64,000 nucleotides of DNA from Mesorhabditis belari (lineage: Eukaryota > Nematoda > Chromadorea > Rhabditida > Rhabditidae). Below, one piece after another: positions 11,301-22,200 of the stretch (its first letter is position 1; every line of letters starts with the position of its first letter). Location of the stretch: NCBI GenBank assembly GCA_958450365.1, contig CAUEEP010000932.1, positions 507,501-571,500 on the forward strand, written 5' to 3'. A program made the translations under genes and the position numbers. The notes under the pieces were generated by a model. The model saw only the letters and a list, made by a program, of their open reading frames with translations, was not told the DNA's origin and did not search any database.

Positions 11301-12189
11301 ATGGAAGCTCTTGTGGCCGAAGAGTTTGACGATTTGGACTTGAACCTAAGCCACGAAATCATCGGACGAAGCGACATGGAGCTGGGCGATGTCACTCAAC
11401 ACAACGTGCAGCAACTCAAAAAGCTTAATCAGGTTTGGAATTAATCAAGAGAATTTTGCGTCAACAATCTAAATTTTTTAATATTCTTAATGTGGCTGGT
11501 TTATCTGCTTTGCGACTAGGTGGAAAGATTTTAGTAAAGCCTTTAGTAGCTACCATTGTTGAAAATCTTAAAGGAAACTCTTTTTAGGCTGTCTTTCCAG
11601 TAGTCTACAACGACAAATTCTACAGGGAAATTATCAACGCCGGTGAATTGGCCAAATACGCTTATTTTAACGATATCGTTGTGGGCGCCGTTTGCTGCCG
11701 CTACGACACATTTGAGGGAGGGAAGGTACGCGATAATTTATGCTAGTTTCCGTAGTTAATATTACCTGTTACGTTTCTTCTCTTTTTAATCTATGTATTT
11801 TAGGGTCTCTACATCATGACGTTGGGCACGTTGGCGCCATACCGAAACTTGGGAATTGGGCGAATGTTGTTGGAGCACGTGTTCGATCTTTGCAAAAACG
11901 ATCATGCCATTACAAATGTCTTTTTGCATGTACAGGTAAAATTTTGTTCTTAAAATCTTTTTGGTTTATATATTTCCATTTGAATGAGTGAGGTTAAAAC
12001 GTAAACGTTTCTGAAATCTGACAAACCTTTAGGTTGTCTAATCTAAATTTTCCAATTTAGGTTAACAATGAGACGGCTCTTGACTTCTACAAGAAAAACG
12101 GTTTCGAAATTCGTGATGTCGTCGAGAAATACTACAAGCGAATAGATCCCGATAGCGCCTATTTGGTGGTGAAGAAAATCGAGCGATGA
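11301..12189 (+). CDS. NAA50: N-alpha-acetyltransferase 50 (NAA50/San)
   Basis: Four exons (11301-11432, 11588-11725, 11804-11935, 12061-12189) encode 176 residues. NAA50 is a GNAT N-terminal acetyltransferase of the NatE complex, acting on Met-starting nascent chains and needed for sister-chromatid cohesion in animals. Visible signatures: ELGDVTQHNVQQLKKLNQ, FPVVYNDKFY (peptide-binding loop), YFNDIVVGAVCCR, LYIMTLGTLAPYRNLGIGR (acetyl-CoA pyrophosphate loop, R-x-x-G-x-G type), and DFYKKNGFEI with YYKRI at the end. The N-terminus has about 24 extra residues. It is the downstream gene of the operon with PTPA. Confidence 0.96.
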
Positions 12190-12792
12190 ATTGAAAGTGA
12201 AATTGATTTCCTATCTTTATGAAGTAGTCATTTTATTTAGCTGATATAGTTTTGACTCTCATAAAATTTCTTTTTTATATGAACATCATATGGTTGAGTT
12301 TTTACCTTTCAGATTCTTCTCCTTGTAATTTTCTCACCCCGTTTTCCATTCGTATAAGCTTGCTCTTTACCCGATGCATACGGGTTTCCTTTAAGTGGTT
12401 TTTTGTTGTTATTTGAATTTTTTCCGATTTATTACCTAGGTTTAGATAAAGATTTATCATGATGAGCGAGATTGGGATAATTATCTGACAATGGACTTGA
12501 TCAGGATCGGATTTAAAAGTCAGAAATGACAGTGGTTTTTGCAAGTGCACTGTCCACACTCATCCCCTTTTGCAAGTTTTTGGGCATAGGTGTCCGTCTG
12601 CATTTATGTTTCTTTTTGCTTTTGCAAACGATTTATTCCCTTTCCGCTTTTTAATCGCACCCTGATAAGCTATTTCTAAAATGGCAAAACGTGAAGACAT
12701 TTCTGCATATTCACCCTAAGTTTTACGATCTGTGACTGGGGTTCTGCGATTTTTTTGAAACACCTTTTAATGCCCCTAGCTGAATATCTTTT
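12190..12792. other. Intergenic region, no gene seen
   Basis: AT-rich spacer between NAA50 and the methyltransferase gene. It contains the NAA50 3' UTR and presumably the next promoter; I see no convincing ORF or repeat. Confidence 0.4.
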
Positions 12793-13142
12793 ATGAAACT
12801 CATCAAATTTGTGATCCTTTGCGGCTTGGGGCTGTTGGTCTGGATGGTTTTTCTGCATTATAATTCTGATGATACGACAACAAACGAGAAAAGCGTTGAA
12901 GTAACGAGGAAAGGTTGGTATGGAAAGGAATGAGACTTATGGTAGCTTTTAGTTAGACTACAGTTGTACAGATCTACAGTAATCCGGTCGCTTTTAGAAA
13001 TTTAACTCTGAATTCGAGTCAGCCTCTTCTTTTGGTCAGCCTTGTTTAACAATCAATGCACTTTTCGGATTGTTTTATAATTAATATACTATGAAATGTT
13101 TTCTTTCTAATCTACTATATATATATAAGAGCAATGCCTGAC

Positions 13143-13207
<65 letters not shown>

Positions 13208-16200
13208 GATGGCTAATGACTATAATGGCTGATTATAAAAACCCTTAAAAAACTTTATAAAAATATTAAATTAGGATATGCGTTACTCATGACTTTGACA
13301 AATTTAGACAACAATTCGTGGGATCGACTTAGAGTTGGTTTTGAAAAAATGAGAAAACATTACAATGACACGCGAGAGACGCGACTCCAATTGTTTAGGT
13401 GATCTTTTTGAATTTGTGCAATTTTTTGACATTTTCATATTTCTATTTCTAAATTGATAACAACTGAATTTCTAGAGAATTGCATCAAGGCAAAACGACT
13501 TTCGGCTGGCATTGGGCAAATCTCTACAACGGTCTCGTCCCAGAGGTTTGTGAAAGGAAAAGAATACAAAAATTTTAGTTCTCTAAAAGGCATCCATTTG
13601 GTAGACAAACTACCAATCCCAGCGCCAGTTTTCATTCGATTAGGGGGGTGGGACAAATGCGACCTTTTTTTGCGCACCTGGACATTTGCGCACCTTTTTT
13701 TTTGCTGGAAAAGGCCTTAGGAAAGGTCGTAGAGCATCGAAAATATTTCCAGATAAGGGAATCGTATGCGTAGATTCCGAATTTCGACAAATCAGACCTC
13801 GCTGACACGTTAAATTTGGGCTAAAAGGCAAAAACTGCGGAAAAGCGTTAAGTTGCGTAGTTTTTGTCTTTTAGCCTAAATTTGACGTGTCAGCGAGATC
13901 TGATTTGTCGAAATTCAAAATCTACGCATACGATTCCCCTATATTAAAACATTTTTGAAGCTCTACGACATTTCCTAAGGCCTTTTCCAGTAAAAAAAGG
14001 TGCGCAAATGTCCAGGTGCGCAAAAAAGGTCGCATTTGTCCCACCCCCTTCGATTAGCCCAATTTTGGTATCATTTTGGTATCATTGACTATCGAATTTG
14101 ACCAAAATTGAGGTGATCGAATGAAAAAGGAGGATTACGGTCGTTTGCCTAAAATAAGTGCCTTTTAGAAAGTGGAACCTAGCCTATTTTGTAGCAAATT
14201 TTGCTATTTTGCTAATTCCAAATATCTAGTTCTTTTGTGTGTAATGGGTTCAAATTTTCGATTTGTCTGTTTGAAATCTGTTTGAAGTTTGTGTTTTAAA
14301 AAAAAAGCAGTTTTTGAATGTTGCGTTAATTATCTGACCGCGCGAGTATCAAGTAATCTTGCGTTCTCCGAAGATATCTCATCGTAGCCAAGCGGTAAGT
14401 GCGCTGCGCCCTAGTTCGCGCACGAACTTGGGTAAAACTTTTGCTCTTTGCAAAAGCACATTTGATGCAACTACAAACGAATTGAAATGGAAAAATTTGA
14501 ACCCATTTCATACAAAAGATCTAGATATTCGGAATCAGCGAAAAATTTGCTACAAAATAGGCTAGATCCACTTCGAAACTGTTTATTTACCACTTTGGTG
14601 GTAAATAAACAACGATCCTTAATCAGGTTTGGTGTCAGTCACTCGTGCGCATCGGCGCCGTGAGCGACGGCGGGAAATGGATGTGTAATCCGTGGGAAAT
14701 GCCCAAGAATTGTGCAATTTATTCTCTGGGTGAGTGATTATTTGTTTCTGTTTCTGTAATGCAATTTACAAACTGAATTTAAAGAAAAACCCTGGTGAAT
14801 AGAGTGATTAGCCCAGAGATTTCTTACGGGTAACGAAATAACTTGAAACTTTCTTTGTTTAAACATTAAATGAATGGGATTATCAATGAATCAGACAAAA
14901 TCTGAAGGAAAGATTACGGTAATTTCCGAAATTGGTCACTTTTTAGAAAGCGTTTAGGCTTTTACATCCAAACCATTTTTTTAGGTGTGAACGAGGACAC
15001 CTCATTCGAAAGGGAACTTCAAACGATCACCGATGCGAGATGCAAAATTTACGCGTATGACAAGGTTATTACAGCTTTTGAATTCAAGAATGAATTCAAG
15101 GATGAATTAAGAATGAATTAAGAATGAATTCAAGGATGAATTCAAGAATGAATTAAGAATGAATTAAGAATGAATTCAAGGATGAATTCAAGAATGAATT
15201 AAGAATGAATTCAAGGATGAATTCAAGAATGAATTCAAGAATGAATTAAGAATGAATTAAGAAAAAGAAAAGAAAAATTAGAATGAAATGTAGTTTGTTC
15301 AGCTAAAACAAAAATTTCAGTTCAATCCCAGCAGCACTTCTGTGCTCGATGGAATGGACAAGTTGAACTTTCACTTCAAAAAGGCTCTCATTGGGACAGT
15401 GGATGATAAGGCTAAGGTAATAAATCTGTTTTCTGTGGCAGATTACTGGCAGAACAAAAAAACAAAGCGAAAATACCTTTTTCCACCCTTTTTTATGATC
15501 CTTTTCTGAAAGTGTTGAATTTCTAGTCTATAATAAACTAATGTTCAAAATATTTTCGAATTTTGAAAAGGAGCCTTGGAGGAAAGGAGAAAAGGAGCCT
15601 TTTAACTATTTCCTACTTTTGATCGTCTTAAATTCGGTTGACTTTGAAGCCTTTAATTTTTGCTAAAATCAATTCGGAAACCAAGGCGAAAATACACTGC
15701 GTTGCAAAATGATAAGACCATTCGTAAATTTTACATTTTTTTTGGCTATGAAACTTAATAACGCTAAATGGCTCTTAAATCCTAGAAATATATACAAACT
15801 AAAGGCAAAAAGTGTACTTTTCTTCAATCGATGGTGATGTGATCCCGAGCCCAAGACGTCCTTTTTCTTTGTGCGCCGGCTTCAGTTTTGTTGCTTTCTT
15901 TATGACTGCTCTTTTGCTGTAAGGCATACACTTGATGGCCCGAGAAAGAGTAATTTAGTGGACTTCAATTTTTGCCATGAGGTCCTGTAGCGACATCACC
16001 GAATTCGACAATATTCGACAACGACAACAGACGTCCAATATACCGTTCAGCGCGGACCGTGAGCTTTCGAGGACGTCCCGGAGACTTCCTCTTGCCAGAA
16101 TTGAAGGAACCTTCAAGTAATTTGCGACAACTTGGTCCAAGCGCTTCATTTTCTTTGCGATCTTCCAATTCGACAACTTTCTTCCTTTCAAAATTGCAAT

Positions 16201-17884
16201 TTTCATCTATTCGATCCGCGAAAGCGATTTTCCACGCCCCATCTTTCTAAAAAAATAAAAATTAGTTTGAAAAAGAAATAGAACAAGTAAAAAATGGTTA
16301 TTACAAGTAGAAAATGAAAAAGAAACGTGGTGGTCCTTTCATTTTGCAACAGGTGCAAATGAAATGATTAAAAATTTGTGGCTTTTAAAGTAAATGATTC
16401 CGTAAACGGTATTTGTGCGTACTTTTGTATGTAAAATTAGAATTTAAGCAGCGTTTTGCATTTTTAGTTATTTATAGTCAAAAGTCGCAAAAAATCGACG
16501 GTGGTACTTTCATTTTGCAACGCACTGTTTATGTTAGGTCCGAATCCGAGCGAAAATCAAATACGTTTCAAATCGGACGTCCATCCGGACGTCCGATTTG
16601 AAACATAAAATAGAATAGACACAAAATAGACGAATAAACACAAAATAGATGCAAATGAGCCTTTTTTCTCATTTTTTTCTTATGGCTTTGTCTAATTTCA
16701 GAAGATTGTTAACGTCAAGAGTGAAATGGCGGCTCATGGAGACGAGAGAATCGAGATTTTGAAGATTGACATTGAAGGTAGGCAAACATTGATGCTTCAA
16801 GGCTTCAGTTATTAGTATTTTGATTTTAAGCATAAATTTCAGGAGCCGAATTCATCGTGTTGAGAGAGCTCGTCAAAGTGGTCAAAATGTGTCAGGTGTT
16901 TCATGGTTGAAAGAGAAAACATCAAGAATAGGCCGAGTAAAGCCAGGGCATGCGTTTTATACCCTTTCTACCGTAATCTTGTCTCTATTTTTTATCCACT
17001 TTTTGTTTGATTCTATGAGGGTATCATAAAGGATATTGAAAGATAAAAAAAAGTGGATTGATTGAATAAAAAAAGAGACAAGATTACGGTGGAAAGAGAA
17101 AGGGGACACGGTTTAGTCGAGACAAATTATTCAAGATAATTTGATGGGGTAGGCTTTCGGACATTTTATTTGCGCAACTCGCTATAACTTTCTTCTAAGT
17201 GGGCCAATCTTTATGAATTTGATGTCATTTTGTAGATCGCAATAAGTGCAACAAAATGAAACCAAAATTATACCAAAACAACCAAAACATCATAAAGATT
17301 GACCCACTTAGAAGAAAGTTATGGCGTTATGGATTCGGGAGTGGCTACTTTGCGCCAAATTTTTTCCGTAACTGGGTCTTTTGCGCAACTCGCCATAACT
17401 TTCTTCTAAGCTGGTCAATCTTTATGATTTTGGTTTCATTTTGTTGCACTTGTTGAGATCTACAAGATGACATCAAAATCATAAAGATTGACCAGCTTAG
17501 AAGAAAGTTATGGCAAGTTGCGCAAATAAAATGTCCGGAATTAGCCTACCCCAATTTGATTCAAGCTGTTTAAAAAAAATTGGCCTATTCTAAGGTTTGT
17601 TTAAATTTACGAAACCCAAGTCATTGATTGAATATTCATTGATATATGACACTTCGAAACAGTACACTGAAATTCTCCAGATCCTCGTCGAGATCCATGG
17701 GAGAACCGGGCAACAAGTGGTGCAATTGTTGAACGATTTGGGAAAAGTGGGATATCGATTGTTCTCCTATGAAATCAATGGGAAACACCATAATTTGTGT
17801 GAATATTCATTGATACATGATGATTGTTTGCAAAGATATCAAATGAGCCCATTGGCTTTTTATTTGAACGATACACATACTTGA
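12793..17884 (+). CDS. METTL24-like methyltransferase-domain protein, membrane-anchored
   Basis: Nine exons join in frame: 12793-12913, 13275-13398, 13476-13545, 14627-14729, 14985-15064, 15321-15416, 16702-16777, 16843-16895 and 17681-17884 (308 residues). It begins [20 protein letters not shown], an uncleaved signal anchor that would place the rest in the Golgi lumen or outside. The domain shows [32 protein letters not shown] (SAM-binding region), [13 protein letters not shown] (the acidic D-I-E-G motif), [10 protein letters not shown] and [19 protein letters not shown]. These match the nematode-expanded METTL24-type Rossmann methyltransferases as I recall them. Substrate unknown. Introns 3, 6 and 8 carry MITEs and minisatellites; the longest is 1285 nt. 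Confidence 0.85.
13137..13209. repeat. (CTGT)n microsatellite in an intron
   Basis: About 17 uninterrupted copies of CTGT in intron 1 of the methyltransferase gene, after an AT dinucleotide tract. Confidence 0.95.
13644..14048. mobile_element. Foldback MITE, family A copy 2
   Basis: Starts GGGGGTGGGACAAATGCGAC and ends with its complement. The arms run inward for about 190 bp, including ACGTGTCAGCGAGATCTGAT-like sequence. A perfect 9-bp target duplication TTCGATTAG lies at 13635-13643 and 14049-14057. It sits in intron 3 of the methyltransferase gene, 98 nt after a donor site. Confidence 0.9.
14157..14580. repeat. Inverted repeat enclosing a tRNA-like A-box
   Basis: Left arm (about 14157-14268, with CTAGCCTATTTTGTAGCAAA) and right arm (about 14484-14580, with TTTGCTACAAAATAGGCTAG) are imperfect complements. 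Between them, TAGCCAAGCGG at 14385-14395 fits the Pol III A-box TRGYNNANNGG and is followed by a hairpin CCTAGTTCG/CGAACTTGG. This resembles a tRNA head without a normal T-arm. Confidence 0.6.
15075..15265. repeat. GAATTAA/GAATTCAAG minisatellite in an intron
   Basis: Irregular tandem copies of AAGAATGAATT and AAGGATGAATTC in intron 5 of the methyltransferase gene. Confidence 0.85.
16971..17553. mobile_element. MITE-like palindromic element, family F copy 1
   Basis: A compound of two foldbacks: an outer hairpin with CCGTAATCTTGTCTC near 16973 and GAGACAAGATTACGG near 17088, then GGGGTAGGC ... GCCTACCCC (17146-17552) whose arms hold repeated AACTTTCTTCTAAG and CATAAAGATTGACC. AATTTGAT flanks the inner part, but the left flank is shared with the copy at 56130-56590, so it may be element sequence and not a target duplication. 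Lies in the last intron of the methyltransferase gene. Confidence 0.65.
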
Positions 17885-17940
17885 TATTTTTGCAGATAAA
17901 GATGGTGACGATTCTACACCATAATGCATTGAATAGGGTA

Positions 17941-18794
17941 CTTTTGCTTGCTAGCCAGCCATTTTGCTTGCTAGCCAGCCATTTTGCTTGCTAGCCAGCC
18001 ATTTTGCTTGCTAGCCAGCCATTTTGCTTGCTAGCCAGCCATTTTGCTTGCTAGCCAGCCATTTTGCTTGCTAGCCAGCCATTTTGCTTGCTAGCCAGCC
18101 ATTTTGCTTGCTAGCCAGCCATTTTGCTTGCTAGCCAGCCATTTTGCTTGCTAGCCAGCCATTTTGCTTGCTAGCCAGCCATTTTGCTTGCTAGCCAGCC
18201 ATTTTGCTTGCTAGCCAGCCATTTTGCTTGCTAGCCAGCCATTTTGCTTGCTAGCCAGCCATTTTGCTTGCTAGCCAGCCATTTTGCTTGCTAGCCAGCC
18301 ATTTTGCTTGCTAGCCAGCCATTTTGCTTGCTAGCCAGCCATTTTGCTTGCTAGCCAGCCATTTTGCTTGCTAGCCAGCCATTTTGCTTGCTAGCCAGCC
18401 ATTTTGCTTGCTAGCCAGCCATTTTGCTTGCTAGCCAGCCATTTTGCTTGCTAGCCAGCCATTTTGCTTGCTAGCCAGCCATTTTGCTTGCTAGCCAGCC
18501 ATTTTGCTTGCTAGCCAGCCATTTTGCTTGCTAGCCAGCCATTTTGCTTGCTAGCCAGCCATTTTGCTTGCTAGCCAGCCATTTTGCTAGCCAGCCATTT
18601 TGCTTGCTAGCCAGCCATTTTGCTTGCTAGCCAGCCATTTTGCTTGCTAGCCAGCCATTTTGCTTGCTAGCCAGCCATTTTGCTTGCTAGCCAGCCATTT
18701 TGCTTGCTAGCCAGCCATTTTGCTTGCTAGCCAGCCATTTTGCTTGCTAGCCAGCCATTTTGCTTGCTAGCCAGCCATTTTGCTTGCTAGCCAG
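17941..18794. repeat. 20-bp satellite, about 43 units
   Basis: Unit ATTTTGCTTGCTAGCCAGCC repeated head to tail, almost without variation. One unit near 18581-18596 is shortened to 16 bp by loss of one GCTT. The array starts 57 nt after the stop codon of the methyltransferase gene, so it may lie in its 3' UTR or at its poly(A) region. Confidence 0.98.
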
Positions 18795-19270
18795 TTGCCA
18801 GGTGTGCTTTAGCTTTATTCCAAATCTTCCAGTAGTTAAATGAAACAGACAACCTTGGTTTACTTTTACTCCAGAGTTTCCATTTTATCAACGAAAATTC
18901 ATGTTTCAACAAAGTCAACTCAATTCTGTTCGTGTCTCACTCAATAAACACATCAAAAACCCCCTAATTTTTAAAAAAATCTAACTATTTTACTTATCAT
19001 TTTCACAATGTTTTGGTAAAAAGTTTAAGTAGAATTTTTCTTTTGCTTTTTTTTTTCCTGGTGAGTTTTATTTGCACAACAATCTCCGGTGAGCTTTTTC
19101 CTCACGGATGGGACACTAAAGATCACTTTAGGTGAAGGGTCTGCACTTTTCTTTCAAATGATTTCAAAGTTTAAACTAGATTAAATCTTTCAAGCCTATC
19201 TTTCAAGCCGTGGATTAAAATCGGATTCTCTTTTGATAGACTCTTTTGAGAGATCTTGAAACTTGAAGCA
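18795..19270. other. Intergenic region, no gene seen
   Basis: AT-rich sequence between the 20-bp satellite and the membrane-protein gene. It presumably contains a promoter; I found no convincing ORF, RNA gene or repeat. Confidence 0.4.
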
Positions 19271-22200
19271 ATGTCTCTTGCAATCAATTACTCGCCCGGA
19301 CAGCAGCGATCAACGGTGAGTTGATAGAATAAAAGCAGTTAAAACAGCTCATAAATTTTCCGAATCAAACATAATATCAGCTTTTCCTCAAATAAAACAT
19401 CAGAGTTTCAAAGGGAACGACTTAATATGAGAATTCAAATTACAAATCACTTGCTTCTTTGTCGGTCAAAGTTGATCAAATCATTGGTTAAATTAGTCTA
19501 GTTTTCACCTAATTTACAGTATTCTTGTTAAGGAATTTGGCTAAATTTGGTTCCCTATCTCTTTAAATTTGGTCCCTTATCTCTAAATTTGGTTCCTTAT
19601 CTCTTTAAATTTGGTTCCTTATCGCTTTAAATTTGGTTCCTTATCTCTTTAAATTTGGTGCCTTATCTCTCGACGTTTGGTTCCTTATCTCTAAATTTCG
19701 TTCTATATCTGTAAATTTGGTTCTCTATCTCCTTATCTCTCTAGATTTGGTTCCTTATCTCTCTAAATTTCGTTCCCTATCACTTTAAATTTGGTTCCCT
19801 ATTTCTCTAAATTTGGTTCCCTTTCTCTTTAAATTTGGTTCCCTATCTGACTAAATCGTGTCAATGGATAAAAGATAGAGCACAAAAAGTATATAGCATC
19901 AAATTTACAGAGAAATTCATTCAACCAATTTCTTCGTAGAGGTTTTTCTAGATTTTTGCGAAAAACACACGGTTTTATTCTCGAATTTGCTTAAAAGTGA
20001 ACCAAAATTGACTTAAAAGATAAAAAATTGAACAATGTACACTTTTTATTTAAAGTAAAACATAGGTTAATTGGTGAATTTGTTATTTTTCAACGGGATT
20101 TGCGAAAAGACTTTCTAGACAGCCTAAAATGTTTCAATTTGAAGTGCTACACTTCAGTAAAGAATCCATTAGCTTAAAATTTGTTTAAAAGTGAACGGAA
20201 ATTGGCTTAAAAATATTGTTAATGAAAAAGAATAGAACAATAAACACTTTTTATTTAAAGAAAACCATAGGTTAATTGATACAGTACTGGACAATGAAAT
20301 ATGATATTTGAAAAACGATCGTCCCGTTCGCACGTCTATAACTTCCTTGTCTTTGAGCATAAACTATTAGTGTTATACATTTTCTGAAAGCTCTTTTCAA
20401 GGGCTACACAATGGTAATATTAATATTTAGAAATACGGTCAAGACAAGGGAGTTACAGACGCGCGAAAGTGACGATCGTTTTTCAAATATGATATTTCAT
20501 TGGACAGTACTGTAGATTTGTTATTTTTTAAAAAAGGAAATACGAAAAGGAACGAAAAGCCTTTCTTTCAGCCTTCAAAAAGTAGATTAAGTCATTTAAA
20601 AAATACTATAAAATTTCAGCCATTTGCCTTGTTACAGTATGCAAATTGCAAGTAAAAACTATTCAACTATTCAGCCAACAAAACGGAGTATCTTTTAGAT
20701 CTTTTAGATCTTTCAAACCTTTCAAATAAAAAGTAAAGACACCTCTTGTCTTGTTGGCTGAATATCTTGACCCCAATTACTGTATTATGTCTAAAGTTTT
20801 AAATTTTATTGGGTTGGTGAATCGAAAACTGCCGGCTATTGTCATATGTCACAGTTTGAGCACTTTCTTCAAAAGAAACCGATTTTGGTGTCAATGGAAA
20901 AGTTGTAGAGAATCAAAAATCAAGCTTATATCCAAATTTTCAGAACGATTCAAAAACTGGTTTTCAAGAAATGCCAAATTTACGAATTTTCACAAAACTT
21001 GCATTTTAAGCGAAACCACTAAGTGTATCTTTTTGGAAATTTGGCTATACGCCTAATTTTTGATTCTCTACAACTTTTCCATTGACACCAGAATGGGTTT
21101 CTTTTGAAGAAAGTGCTCAAATGCTCAAACTGGGTCATCTCCAGTCCTCCATTTTTGAGTCTCACACTTGTCTCACACACAAACCAAAATCCTACTACGA
21201 AAGAGGAATCCGCAAATTGCCTGTAAAATGGGCAGAAGTCGTCAATAATAATGGAAATTATTTCGAATGAATTTATGGTTTTATGTTGAATAAATTTTAG
21301 CTCAAAGTCCCGCAGTTTTCAATTCACCAACCCAATACATTAAATTTTATGGTAAAATTAACTTTACAGTATTACAGTAACAATTTATTGTTAGTTATAA
21401 GTGTTTTGAATCGAAAAAATCTATTAAGCAATGTATTGAGCTAAAGACTGTTTCAAGTTAGATAAAGCCAAAATAGATTTGAAAAATCTAATGGACAAAA
21501 CCATTGTTTGACTTAAAAAATAGGTTTTACCCATATTTCTAAGATTAGTTACCCTTAAAGATCTGTCATTTAACAAAAAAGCAATCAAATCAAAGCAATT
21601 AAAGCAAAGTTTAGCATTTAGATAAACAATTAAAGCATTTAGATAAGCTCACGGTAGTACTAAAAGCCTTAAGTCGGCGTCGATGAAATGAAACTTTAGT
21701 TTAAAATAAAATCCAAATCCAGTACTTATGATCTATCTATCGATCATTTCAGAAACCGCAACCATATTTTGTTCTGATAATTGGCATTCTCTTCATCGGT
21801 TTCCTTATCGTTTTCGTCGTCCCAGCTCTTTTCGTGCTTTTGAGCTGCTCGTCGGCCGTTCAATATATCGGAGAAGTCATGAAAAAGTGCGACAATTGAA
21901 TATTTGAACATCGACAACTAGATTCATTTTCATTAAACGCTTGTCTTTTATCACTAAATTTTTGCAGACACGCCTCTGGAGTGATGTTCATCGTAAAAGA
22001 GAAGAAAATCGGCGACTCGTATGAAGAATGTCAACAGCTGCAAATTTATCGTTGGATCGCTTTGATTTTCTATTATTTATTGGTAAGATTTCGCACAAAT
22101 TAGGCACTACAAAGGAATCTCTCTATAAAGGAATGGACAGGACCAAAATTCCATTCTGTTATAGCTTAGCATCGGCTGGGACTAAAATTCCATTCTGTTA

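Noticed and set aside
17256..17456. ORF repeated at 56065-56409
   Set aside because: Both lie in palindromic family F elements; the shared protein is only shared repeat DNA.
17146..17552. AATTTGAT as an 8-bp target duplication of a GGGGTAGGC element
   Set aside because: The left flank is also present beside the copy at 56.5 kb, so it may belong to the element itself.
17941..18794. CRISPR-like regular repeat
   Set aside because: Units are contiguous 20-mers with no spacers, in a eukaryotic genome.
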